This document shows positions 43,430 to 52,902 of a DNA stretch of 64,000 nucleotides, one piece after another (position 1 is the first letter of the stretch; every line of letters begins with the position of its first letter). This DNA is from Parastagonospora avenae f. sp. tritici 18332-5 (Eukaryota > Ascomycota > Dothideomycetes > Pleosporales > Phaeosphaeriaceae). Position numbers and translations under genes: made by a program. The stretch spans positions 372,001 to 436,000 of the forward strand of contig JAFJTR010000014.1 of assembly GCA_022559985.1 (NCBI GenBank), written 5' to 3'. Below the pieces are notes generated by a model, which worked only from the letters and a program-made list of their open reading frames with translations, searched no databases and was not told the DNA's origin.

Positions 43430-46400
43430 ATGCCGCGTCCGCGCCGGCCGCCTGGCGCTGGCCCGGCGCTCACCATCCTCGCCCTGCTATTCTTCCCCTC
43501 GCTTCTCGTGGCCGCTCAGCAGCAGCAGCCTCTAGAACACCACGCCCGCAACAAGTCCCCCAGCGCGGGGGCACGCGTGGAGCATGCCCGCATCATACCA
43601 CCACACCACCACAAGCCCAGCCGGGATGGCAGCGTGTCTGACGCCGAGCGCCGTCAGCAGTACACGCCCATCCTCGCCCAGAATGAGCGCGCCGTAGCAA
43701 CCAAAGTCTCATCTGCTCCAGCCATCAGTGCTGTCAGAGCCCGTCACGGAGCGGGCGCTGCCTCGGGAGTCCTCGCCCCGAGTGCGCGCTCGCTCAATGA
43801 CTGGGAAGTTGAGGACTTTGTTCTCTTGGCGACCGTCGACGGCCACATACACGCACGCGACCGATACAACGGAGAGGAGATTTGGGAGATCGCCGGAAAG
43901 CCCATGTTGGAGACCATCTACAACGTCTCCGAGGGCCGCGTCAGCCTCCAGGACCAGCCTTTTGTCTGGATCGTCGAGCCCAGAGAGGAAGGCGCCCTCT
44001 ATGTGCTCTTGCCTGGACCGTACCCGGTGCTCCAGAGCCTGGGTCTGACTGTCAAGCAACTGACCGACATTGCTCCGTACGCGAGTGATGACCCGGAGCT
44101 TCCGGTCGTATATAACGTTGAGAAGCGGACCTTCATGCTCAACGTCGACGCAGCCACGGGCCTCGTCAAGCAGAGCTTCAGTCCGAGCGGCACCTTCGGA
44201 AAGAGCGACGACAGTTGTGCGTCTCCCGTCAAGAATGTCTTCAACGAGCGAGACTGCCGCGGAACATTCGAAATCGGGCAGACCGAGTACACCATCATCA
44301 TACACAACAAGAAGACCAATGAGCATGTGTGCACCATCAAGTACGCCGAGTGGGCGGCCAACAGTCGAGACATCGACCTCAAGTCCCAGTACACGCGCAC
44401 CATGGACGATCAGTACATCTACGGCAGGTTCAACGGTGAAGTCTTCTCGTACGATCACAAGCGGCCGCGACCCGCTCAACGCCCTCTTTTCCACCAACAC
44501 CTGCCATACCCAGTAGCACGCGTATTCGACGTCGCCCGACCTGCCAATGACGACAGCGCACAGGCACCCCTGGTACTCCTGCCGCAGCCTGCAGGACCCA
44601 AGGTGGTAGAAGAAAAGGCCAATCAGGTGTGGCTCAACACTACCGAGTCGGGGGCATGGTACGCTCTGTCCGAAATCAGCTACCCGGCTGTCACCGATGG
44701 TGCCCCGACAGCACCTTGCTACAATGAGAATGAGTTGCAATACTGGGACTCTACGCATTCGCTCCCAGCTGATGAGAAGACTTTGGTCGGAGTGCACGTC
44801 TTGGATCATCGCGTACATCCTTCTTCGAGGTTTCAGGCGATTGCTGCTCCTACCCAGTATCAGATTGAGAACGGGCAGGTAGTGTCGATCCCACCAACAT
44901 CGTCGCCTATGGAGCGACCCACGATCGACCCGCCACCTGAGCCATCAATGCACGCACAACCCTATGCATTTGGCAACAAGGAGCTGGTGGGCATTTGCAT
45001 CCTCATGATCATGTTCATTTCTTTCGGTAAATGGAAAGGACCTGGGAGGCTTGCACCCTACTGGGACTACTTGGCCAGCTTGACTTCGAACTTGAGGCAG
45101 GCGAACAAGGCTAACCCCTTCCCGCCGATTACCGTCCCATCGCAGCCAGAAGTGACACCCACGAAGGAAGCACAGGTGTCTGAAAAGATTGAAGATGTTG
45201 CCGCACCAGAGCAGCCCATCGAGCAGAGCACCGAGACTTTGCCAGAGAAGCCTCAACTTCTCCCGGCTTTCGAGCCAGAGATCAAGGAGAAGAAAGTAGT
45301 ATCATTCAATATTCCCGAAGATGAGGAAGACGATATGTCGCCCCTGTCTAGGACAACAACCGCTGAGCAAGGATCCCCGAGTCAAGACTCGACACTTACG
45401 ATGACCAATTCCAATTCAGAATCTTCTTCCAATATGGAAGGAGGTGAGAACGGTGCGCAGGATCCATCCGCAACGCCTGGCACACCCAAGAAGAAGAAGA
45501 CGCATCGTGGCAAGCGTGGTGGACGCAAGCTGAACAAGAACCAGCAAAAGGATGAAGAGGAGCTGGGTCGTATCGTCGACGCTGCCAAGCAGCTCGATCC
45601 GTCGCCCAGCTTGCATCCTGATGAGATGACTCTGAACGGCGACGACATGCAGGATGTTACCAACATCAAGCGCATTGGCAAACTGACCATCGACCAAGAT
45701 CGTCTTCTTGGCAACGGCAGCGGAGGCACTTTTGTCTTCGAAGGAAAGTGGAACGAACGTGAGGTGGCCATCAAACGAATGCTGCCTCAGTACTTTGGTC
45801 TGGCTGAGCAAGAGGTCAAGCTTTTACAGGAAAGCGACCTACACCCGAACGTCATCCGCTACTTCGACGACGAGAAGGATGAGAACTTCTTGTACATTGC
45901 GGTCGAGCTTTGTCAAGCCAGTCTCTTCGATCTTTACAGGGACGGCAGGCCTGGTGAGGAGCTCACCGAAGCCCAACAGAAGCTTTCCCTGGAGATCAGC
46001 CGCAACATTCCTCGCGTATTGTATCAGCTTGCGTATGGACTTAATCATCTCCACAGCCTGAGGATCATTCATCGCGACATCAAGCCCCAGAACATTCTTA
46101 TTGCCTACCCATCAAGGAACCAGACGAACTGCCCACGACTTGTCATCTCCGACTTTGGGCTGTGTAAAACACTCCCTGACAACGTCAGCACTCTCATTGG
46201 GACAACTGGTAATGCGGGTACTGTCGGATGGAAAGCACCAGAGCTCATCTCACAGCCTAAGGAGCTGATGAACAACGGCAGCTCGAATGGCATGTCCCGT
46301 GACTCCTCAAGCTCGACAGACCCTGTCGCACAAGGAGTGAAGCGTGCTGTCGATATCTTCTCGCTTGGTTGTGTCTTCTTCTACGTCCTGACCGGCGGCT

Positions 46401-47014
46401 GCCATCCCTATGATGACGACGAAGGTTGGATGCAAATCCGTGAGTACAACATCAAGAAGGAAAAGGCCAACCTCAAGCAACTGCGTCTCGGCGCCGACTC
46501 GGAAGAGCCCTACCATCTCATCCAGTGGATGCTCAAGACCCGCCCTGAAGACCGACCCACTGCCGTCCAAGTTATGAACCACCCCTTCTTCTGGTCAGCT
46601 GAGAAGCGTCTGAATTTCCTCTGCGACTGCTCAGACCACTGGGAGCGTGAACTGCGTGACCCGCCTTCCGAACACCTTTCCATCTTGGAAGAGTACAGCT
46701 ACGAGGTCCTGGATTCTAAGAGGAACTTCTTGGGCAAGCTCGACACAGCCTTCATTAACAGTCTGGGCAAGCAGCGCAAGTACACGGGCGACAGGATGTT
46801 AGATCTTTTGAGAGCGCTGAGAAACAAGAAGAACCACTACGAGGACATGGATGAGATTGTGAAGGCGAAGGTGGGACCGCTGCCAGACGGGTATCTGAGT
46901 TACTGGACTATCAAGTTTCCGCAGCTCCTTATGGGGTGCTATCAGTGTGTCTTGGAGTGTGGACTCGAGGGCGAGCCGAGGTTTAGACCCTACTTCGAGG
47001 GGCAGACGATGTAG
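43430..47014 (+). CDS. IRE1: ER stress sensor kinase/endoribonuclease Ire1
   Basis: A single-exon gene of 1194 aa from ATG 43430. A signal peptide lies at ~1-28 (LTILALLFFPSLLVAAQ). The lumenal stress-sensing domain follows: VEDFVLLATVDGHIHARDR and the beta-propeller-like repeats to ~residue 500. A membrane helix lies at ~519-535 (LVGICILMIMFISFG). The cytosolic linker carries a Lys/Arg-rich tract (KKKKTHRGKRGGRK, ~residues 686-700), comparable to the basic linker that helps dock HAC1 mRNA in yeast. The kinase domain starts near 747 and has the nucleotide loop GNGSGGTVF-like stretch, EVAIKRM, HRDIKPQNILI, DFGLCKTL and a GTVGWKAPE activation segment. The KEN RNase domain is at ~1053-1194 (EKRLNFLCDCSDHWERE, RNKKNHYEDM). 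It splices the HAC1/hacA mRNA without the spliceosome. Confidence 0.97.
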   Translation: MPRPRRPPGAGPALTILALLFFPSLLVAAQQQQPLEHHARNKSPSAGARVEHARIIPPHHHKPSRDGSVSDAERRQQYTPILAQNERAVATKVSSAPAISAVRARHGAGAASGVLAPSARSLNDWEVEDFVLLATVDGHIHARDRYNGEEIWEIAGKPMLETIYNVSEGRVSLQDQPFVWIVEPREEGALYVLLPGPYPVLQSLGLTVKQLTDIAPYASDDPELPVVYNVEKRTFMLNVDAATGLVKQSFSPSGTFGKSDDSCASPVKNVFNERDCRGTFEIGQTEYTIIIHNKKTNEHVCTIKYAEWAANSRDIDLKSQYTRTMDDQYIYGRFNGEVFSYDHKRPRPAQRPLFHQHLPYPVARVFDVARPANDDSAQAPLVLLPQPAGPKVVEEKANQVWLNTTESGAWYALSEISYPAVTDGAPTAPCYNENELQYWDSTHSLPADEKTLVGVHVLDHRVHPSSRFQAIAAPTQYQIENGQVVSIPPTSSPMERPTIDPPPEPSMHAQPYAFGNKELVGICILMIMFISFGKWKGPGRLAPYWDYLASLTSNLRQANKANPFPPITVPSQPEVTPTKEAQVSEKIEDVAAPEQPIEQSTETLPEKPQLLPAFEPEIKEKKVVSFNIPEDEEDDMSPLSRTTTAEQGSPSQDSTLTMTNSNSESSSNMEGGENGAQDPSATPGTPKKKKTHRGKRGGRKLNKNQQKDEEELGRIVDAAKQLDPSPSLHPDEMTLNGDDMQDVTNIKRIGKLTIDQDRLLGNGSGGTFVFEGKWNEREVAIKRMLPQYFGLAEQEVKLLQESDLHPNVIRYFDDEKDENFLYIAVELCQASLFDLYRDGRPGEELTEAQQKLSLEISRNIPRVLYQLAYGLNHLHSLRIIHRDIKPQNILIAYPSRNQTNCPRLVISDFGLCKTLPDNVSTLIGTTGNAGTVGWKAPELISQPKELMNNGSSNGMSRDSSSSTDPVAQGVKRAVDIFSLGCVFFYVLTGGCHPYDDDEGWMQIREYNIKKEKANLKQLRLGADSEEPYHLIQWMLKTRPEDRPTAVQVMNHPFFWSAEKRLNFLCDCSDHWERELRDPPSEHLSILEEYSYEVLDSKRNFLGKLDTAFINSLGKQRKYTGDRMLDLLRALRNKKNHYEDMDEIVKAKVGPLPDGYLSYWTIKFPQLLMGCYQCVLECGLEGEPRFRPYFEGQTM

Positions 47015-47168
47015 GGAGATGAGAGAGGAAAAGTATTCGTATCATAGCATAAGGCGCATCGCCGGCGTTCAAGCGTTCAGCAATTCATTGTTATATATTT
47101 ACTGCCAAGCTGTGTCACCTTTCTCTTGGTGAGGGTATCAATGCTTTCCTATCTGTGCCATCTCCATC

Positions 47169-48536
47169 TCATTCCTCTTCAGCAGCCTCGCTCTCACCTT
47201 CTTGCTTCTCTTGCCGCAGTGTACTTGTCGCGACTTGGCTGTCCTGCCCCGGCTTGCGGAACACAGCCTGGATCCAGCACCGATACATCTTCAGCCTCCG
47301 CTGTCTATTCACCAACATCCTTCTATCAACGCCGATATGCGCGACTTCAAACGCCGGCCGTGGCCCTTGCGAGCCAGACAACCCCTCCTTGTCGTCACCA
47401 ACTTCTAAGCACTCCGTCTTCTCCACCAACTCGTCGCCCTCATCATCCCCCTTCCCCCCACCCCAAATCCCCTCCAACTCCCCCTTCTCGAAAAAATAAA
47501 CCCGCGTGCCATCCCCCCTGACGTAAAAATTCTCCTCCATCCACCGCCCCTTTTTAAACCGCACCTGCGCCAGATCCCCGCGACCGTAGTCGCGAAACAG
47601 CACTTGTCCGCCGGGCTTGAGCACGCGCCAGACATTGCGCACCGCCTGGTCCCACTGCGCGGGATTGAGTGCCGAGAAGATGAAGATCATGAGCACGACG
47701 TCGACGCTGTTTTCGGCCAGGCCTGGTGGTAGGCCGGCATTTTCGGCGGTTGGCGGGGAGGCGACGTCCCAGACATCAGCCTGGATGTACCTTGTATCAT
47801 AGAGTTCGTTTTCACGTATGAGCTCGACGGCCTTTTTCGAGAAGTCGCAAGCGTGAATTCTGAGGTTTTTATTGCTGCTGTTCTGGAGGATGGGGAAAGC
47901 GCTGTTTCCCGCACCCGCGCCGACTTCCAGTATCACAGCGGGCGGCGCGTCTTGTTTGCCCACTTGGCCCAAGATGGGAAACTCCTGCGCCAGCCACTTG
48001 CGGTTCTTGAAGAAATTGCTCTTGTTGTTCTTGTAGAATACGTTCCACCATTTCTCGGGTTGGGCGTTGAAGCGCGCCCGGTCGAAATCCGAGACTGGGT
48101 CGGCGCGCTGCTTGCTGAATTGCTCCTCGGAGAAGGCTTGGTAGGTGGCGTCGACGGTGACGTGGTCCCAGGCGTTGAATTCAAAGATGTTGTCGCCTTC
48201 TTCGAGAAGGCGCGAGCCGAAGGCGAAGGGGTCGGTGCGCTTTTGGTTGTTGGATGGGTCGTGGGAGCGGGAAGAGGGGGCGCGGACGGGGGCGAAGGAG
48301 GCGGGGACGCCGTAGGCGTCGTTTTCGGGGACAGATTTTGTGGCGTCGGTAGGTGGAGTGGGTGTTGAGGCGTGAGGGATTGGGTCGACGGTTACGGCGA
48401 AGCGCATGTGCTCCATTGATTTTGAGAGTTGTTGCTTTGGCTGAGGTTTTGTGGATAGGCTGTTGTCGGTCTGGAATCTTGAATCCCCGATTTGTGAGGG
48501 ACCTGGTGCCCTGGGTTGTTCTGTATTTGTAGCCAT
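47169..48536 (-). CDS. TRM140: tRNA m3C32 methyltransferase (Trm140/METTL2-like)
   Basis: A single-exon gene of 455 aa. It is a SAM-dependent methyltransferase of the METTL2/6/8 group that makes 3-methylcytidine at position 32 of tRNA-Thr/Ser/Arg. Family block DATYQAFSEEQFSKQ is followed by WWNVFYKNNKSNFFKNRKWL, which is highly specific for this group. SAM motif I is ILEVGAGAGNS, then HACDFSKKAVELI, the ADVWDV acidic loop and VLMIFIFSALNP. LKPGGQVLFRDYGRGDLAQ and RFKKGRWMEENFYVRGDGT complete the signature. The N-terminal ~110 residues are disordered and polar. Unlike the yeast protein, no programmed frameshift is needed to reach the catalytic part. The C-terminal ~80 residues are basic and less conserved. 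It is divergent from COQ10. Confidence 0.92.
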   Translation of the reverse strand: MATNTEQPRAPGPSQIGDSRFQTDNSLSTKPQPKQQLSKSMEHMRFAVTVDPIPHASTPTPPTDATKSVPENDAYGVPASFAPVRAPSSRSHDPSNNQKRTDPFAFGSRLLEEGDNIFEFNAWDHVTVDATYQAFSEEQFSKQRADPVSDFDRARFNAQPEKWWNVFYKNNKSNFFKNRKWLAQEFPILGQVGKQDAPPAVILEVGAGAGNSAFPILQNSSNKNLRIHACDFSKKAVELIRENELYDTRYIQADVWDVASPPTAENAGLPPGLAENSVDVVLMIFIFSALNPAQWDQAVRNVWRVLKPGGQVLFRDYGRGDLAQVRFKKGRWMEENFYVRGDGTRVYFFEKGELEGIWGGGKGDDEGDELVEKTECLEVGDDKEGLSGSQGPRPAFEVAHIGVDRRMLVNRQRRLKMYRCWIQAVFRKPGQDSQVATSTLRQEKQEGESEAAEEE

Positions 48537-48806
48537 GTTGGGAGTGTGTAATGTGTCTTGCGACAGGATCTGGAGGGGTCAAACAGGTGAATGTGGAGGG
48601 GATATAATTCTCTATCGATAAGTCCCCAGACTAACGCGAAATCGTATGGCCAGCCGCGGTCCCTGGCATGATTCATCAAGCCGCATCATTTAGCGCGAAA
48701 GTTGATCGATGACCTGGACATGGTCGCGATGTACTTCACTCCACACGTAAACATGATACCACGGTGATATTAGCACATCCTCCTCAATTCCACCCTCTCT
48801 CGCACA

Positions 48807-49511
48807 ATGGCGACCCTTCACCCCACCCGCCCTCTCCTCCAAACCTCAAGACGCCTGTATCAATCCCAACAGCGAACCTTCCTCCCAAACCCCTTCGCCG
48901 ACACATCCTCCCCCCCACAAACCCTGCGCGCCAACCGCATCCTCCCCTACCCCAGCGCGCCAATCTACTCCATAATCGCCGACGTGCCCTCGTACGCCTC
49001 GTTCCTGCCCTACTGCCAACGCAGCGACATAACGCACTGGTCCGCGCCCGACAAAACCTACGGCCGACGCTGGCCCAGCGAAGGCAGATTGACCAGCGGC
49101 TTCGGCGGCATCACCGAGAGCTTTGTCTCGCGCGTGTACTGCGTGCCGGGGAAGTACGTGGAGAGCGTGGGCGGGGACACGGAGACGAGTTTGGACAGAG
49201 AGCAGATTGCGCATCATCTTGAAGCTGGCGGGAGTGGGAGTAGGGCTGGCGGTGATAATGGGCTGTTGAGGCATTTGCGGAGTAAATGGACGATTGAAGA
49301 GTTGGGGAAGGACAAGACGGGCGTGTCATTAGCGCTGGAGTTTGCATTTACGAATCCGTTTTATGCGGCGTTGAGTGGGGGTGTGGCGCCGAAGGTTGCA
49401 GACGTTATGATTAGGGCGTTTGAGCAGAGGGTTGTGGCGCTGTTAAAGGAGAGTTCTGAGATGGTGGGGGCGAGTTTGGCGGAGTTGGATGGGAGTAGGA
49501 TGAAGAGGTAG
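48807..49511 (+). CDS. COQ10: Mitochondrial coenzyme Q-binding protein Coq10
   Basis: A single-exon gene of 234 aa with a START/polyketide-cyclase-type fold that binds ubiquinone and supports its biosynthesis and use in respiration. The N-terminus is rich in Arg, Ser and Gln without acidic residues up to ~residue 30, a likely mitochondrial targeting sequence. Family marks are ILPYPSAPIYSIIADVPSYASFLPYCQ, near residues 46-73 and given here as the short motifs SIIADVPSYASFLPYC, plus RVYCVPG and SKWTIEEL. LEFAFTNPFYAALSGGVAPKVAD near the end is typical. The insertion of ~20 Gly/Ser-rich residues around 150-160 is larger than in yeast. It starts 270 nt from TRM140 in divergent orientation. Confidence 0.92.
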   Translation: MATLHPTRPLLQTSRRLYQSQQRTFLPNPFADTSSPPQTLRANRILPYPSAPIYSIIADVPSYASFLPYCQRSDITHWSAPDKTYGRRWPSEGRLTSGFGGITESFVSRVYCVPGKYVESVGGDTETSLDREQIAHHLEAGGSGSRAGGDNGLLRHLRSKWTIEELGKDKTGVSLALEFAFTNPFYAALSGGVAPKVADVMIRAFEQRVVALLKESSEMVGASLAELDGSRMKR

Positions 49512-49663
49512 GTGGGACATGTCAAGAAATTTTGCATAGCGCATATGCATGGTCGGCGTCTCGAAAGATCTACATGGTGGGATGTCTTCAGTCTACTAAA
49601 CACTCCTACGTGAAGCCGTTATTCATTGTCCACAGAAAGGATTCAGTGCCCATGGACGTGCGG

Positions 49664-50351
49664 TCACCATCTTGGATACCCGTAATCCCTTCTTCTCCCG
49701 AAATACATGTCGTCGTCATAATATCCCAGCCCTCTCCTTGGATACGCACCAACGCCGAACCCGCCATATCTACGCCTCCTTGGGTTTTCCCTCAACACGT
49801 CCCTCCCAAGATATTTCAACTGGCTCACAATGCCACCTAGCCCCCTCCCACAATATGAGTTCCTCCGATGAGCCCGCAGGACTAATTTACCAAATTTCTC
49901 CATTTCGCGCGACATGTCATAGTGGTCATAGCCCAGCAGATATTGCCTATGGATAGCGTCGAAGAGTTGGGAGATGTGCGCGTGATGGTAGGGGTCATGG
50001 TAAGAGAGGTCCGAGAGAAAGAGCGGGAGTTCGGGCTGCAAATTTGGTTAGACAAGGTATGAACATTCTGGTATTTAGCTCATGCGTTGTCGGACGGGAT
50101 ATCCTTTCGGTGAAAAAGGAGTCATAGAAAGAGTAGATCATCAGACATACAATGGCCAAAATGGAGGAGCAGAGCGAGCAGCCGGGACATGACGAGTAAG
50201 AACCCGAAGCCCAAAGAGGGGGGCTATAAGGATCCACATCCCAAGGATAGTTCCTGAATTCTAAATCATCGTAGGGCCGAAGAGAAATGTCGCTAGGGTA
50301 GCCGAAGGATCGCCCAAAGGGACTTTGGGAATGAAACGGAACTATGGACAT
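49664..50351 (-). CDS. Small hypothetical protein, Tyr/Arg-rich
   Basis: Tentative gene with two exons, 50351-50151 and 50035-49664, and a 115-nt intron (GTATGT..TTTGCAG with a TCTAAC branch). Together they give 573 nt and 190 aa. The N-terminal part has CPGCSLC-like spacing and one hydrophobic stretch; the C-terminal part is rich in Tyr, Gly, Arg and Asp (RRGLGYYDDDMYFGRRRDYG). Helical segments with HHAHISQLFDAIHRQYL lie in between. I recognise no family. Support is the clean splice junction and codon pattern only; the intron could be two shorter ones. Confidence 0.42.
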
Positions 50352-51767
50352 TACTCTAGATGTGGAAGCTGATGGTAGATTGAAAGGGCCAAGTAGTGAG
50401 GCAGAAAACTGGATTGAGATGCAAAAGACCTGCAAAGCAAGTGACAGAGGCAAGCCCTTTTACATGCACATGCGACCCTTTCCGCCGTCACACAATCAAC
50501 GAGATAGATCGCACAAGAAGTGACAGAGTATCCGCATGATACACCACAGCCACCAAGACGTAGCATACAAACAGGGTGGACGGTCAGAGAGTAGCGGTCG
50601 GGCACTGCACCCGGAGCTGTATTCAGAAGGCATCGACCAGTCTCGTTGGCAGGATAAGAGAGCCGCTGGCTGTAATGAGTGACAAACAAAGCTCTAGCCA
50701 GAGCATGTAGAGCATGTGCGAGCTCTTCACCGCCCAGTGACACAGAGAATGCGAGCGCACATGAATACAAGTTTGTGTTATAGCAGGCCACTGTGAGGCT
50801 GCTGAAGAGGCCGCGTGGTGCAGGTGTCATGAATTATCTGCTGCAGTTTGATCCCATTGAGGAAGGGACCGATGTGGTGCGCTACAGTGCTGGGGCTTGC
50901 GGTGGACTGATCCCAGGGTGCGTTGGCCCAGGTATGCTCGTGATTTTGCGTAAACAGCAGGGTGGTGTAATTGGAGATTCGTGGTACGCATACATCTTTC
51001 TTGGATGATTTGTATTTGGCTGTCACCTTACAAGGTTGACCATAACAGCACATGCTAACCTTTTACCTCAGGGATGCAGGCCCATGATACATGTACAAAA
51101 TGCTCAGAAGTCACGCATTTACAGCGAGCTAGATGAAGCGTTCCCGAATAGGACCCCTGATGATCGCCCTTCACATGTTAAGCTTCTGTTGTGCAATGTC
51201 GATCAGCCGCACAACTTTCAGGCATACCCAATGCATCCGACTCCACCATAGGTACCCGAAGCTATCCAGGACATCAGATCATCCATTCGGAACTTTAATC
51301 AGCATGTGCCACATGTCGTGGCGTGGATGCGTCGAGTGTGTCTCATACATGTGGAACCGGCGGTACCTTCCGGTGGTCTGGACAAATCACTGTGAAACAA
51401 CCACGCAAACACGACACCAGACGCCACCAAAACTAAGGATACATCACATCCGCGAAACACATTGTGAGATCTCACATAAGATCCGGAAAGTTTAATGCTA
51501 AATAAGCTTCTCTGTCAAGGCTTGACTGGCATGCAGCGCCTGATGGCAGTGCAAAAAGCCTGTGGGTCAAACACACGAGGTCTTGGACGAGGAATATCAT
51601 GGCGATCTGAATCTCAACAATGCGAAATAGGGATGCCTCTTCATAAGTACTTCAGGCTGTCCTGCCCATACTGAGGTCCTCCACGCTGAGCGTCGAACTG
51701 CCATCATTTCCAAGAGCTTTATACAGCCCCTTCACCACTAATCGCTAATCCTAATACTCCCTTCAAA
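50352..51767. other. Intergenic region
   Basis: About 1.4 kb between divergent genes. Frames at 50351-51495 lack domains. I see no RNA gene or clear repeat. It includes the promoter of the fungal membrane protein. Confidence 0.55.
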
Positions 51768-52817
51768 ATGAACGCCTCAGCAACAATCCGCGCCTCATAT
51801 ATCCGGCAAGCACGCATGTCCTTTGCGCCACCACGCCCCCTCAGCATTCCATCCACAATCAACGACCTCGCGCCCCGTCCCGCACAAAGCGAGAAACTAG
51901 CAACCGTCCAAGTCATCAACCACATCGAATACCGCGAGCAATGTCTCGAAGAACGCACAGCATCACACATCCACTTCGACCTCGAAAAGAATGCCGACAC
52001 AGACCAAGCATACATCGACGACCGCTACCTCGAATTCGAACCCCCCTTCAAAATCAAACTCAAGAAACTCTTCACTACCTTCCCCTATCGCGATCCCATC
52101 TATCTCGTCGCCCTGGTCTTCCTGCTCGGCTCCGTGGACCTGGTGATTAACGCTTTCTTCGACCTGTTACCGCGCGCCATACCGAGGACGGCGTTTGAGA
52201 CGGAGGAAACGGTTGCTGTACCGACGACGGTGCTTATCGGTTCGATTTTCTTCTTCGCGGCGGGGGTGCTGGATACGTTTGGTGCGCTGAATGCTGATGC
52301 CGGGACGCTTGTAACGTCGAAGACGAATCCTAATCGAGTGGTGTTCAAACCAGCGCTACTAGGGTCTGCGGAGTTTCTATGGCTGCCGTCGAGGAAGAAG
52401 GTGCTGGATCTGACACTGAACAATCTCGCGTTTCAGGCTGGACTGATTGTGCTGTTTGGAGGTGTGGTTTTTATGTTTGCGGGCATTGTCGATTTCCCTG
52501 GTGTTGTGCCGGAAGAGGGGAACCCGGCTTTTGGACTGGTTGTATTTGGCCCGCAGGTCATTCATGGTGCGCTGTTCTTCGTGGCGAATGTCATGTTGGC
52601 AGTATCAGAGCAGGATAGGTGGTTTCGCCCGAAATTTTGGGATGTGGATTGGCAAGGAGCGTTTCTGAATGCAGTTGGGGGGTTTGGATTCATGGTCGCG
52701 GGGCTTTTCTTGTTCCAACGAGACGAGAAGAATGCAGGCATAGCAGCGCTGATAGGAAGCTGGGCTTTCTTGATGGGCAGTGCGAGTCGATTGTGGGTGG
52801 TGATGGAAGTATGGTAG
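51768..52817 (+). CDS. Conserved fungal integral membrane protein
   Basis: A single-exon gene of 349 aa. After ~100 soluble residues come hydrophobic segments around DPIYLVALVFLLGSVDLVINAF, TTVLIGSIFFFAAGVLDTFGAL, AFQAGLIVLFGGVVFMFAGIV, IHGALFFVANVMLAV, AFLNAVGGFGFMVAGLFLF and IAALIGSWAFLMGSASRLWVVM, here given as anchors for about six helices. EFLWLPSRK sits in a loop between helices two and three. No catalytic or transport motif is known to me. Similar proteins are annotated 'integral membrane protein' in many filamentous ascomycetes, so its role is open. The first exon region is free of in-frame upstream ATGs near the start. Confidence 0.82.
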   Translation: MNASATIRASYIRQARMSFAPPRPLSIPSTINDLAPRPAQSEKLATVQVINHIEYREQCLEERTASHIHFDLEKNADTDQAYIDDRYLEFEPPFKIKLKKLFTTFPYRDPIYLVALVFLLGSVDLVINAFFDLLPRAIPRTAFETEETVAVPTTVLIGSIFFFAAGVLDTFGALNADAGTLVTSKTNPNRVVFKPALLGSAEFLWLPSRKKVLDLTLNNLAFQAGLIVLFGGVVFMFAGIVDFPGVVPEEGNPAFGLVVFGPQVIHGALFFVANVMLAVSEQDRWFRPKFWDVDWQGAFLNAVGGFGFMVAGLFLFQRDEKNAGIAALIGSWAFLMGSASRLWVVMEVW

Positions 52818-52902
52818 GAGGTCATTAGATGTATTCATAACTCATGCTTCTGAGAACCCATGTCCAAACTCCAAACTCTATAAAGAAAGATGATGCGCTG
52901 AA

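Noticed and set aside
43709..44818. 369-aa open frame on the minus strand
   Set aside because: It is a shadow of IRE1 on the opposite strand, with no domain of its own.
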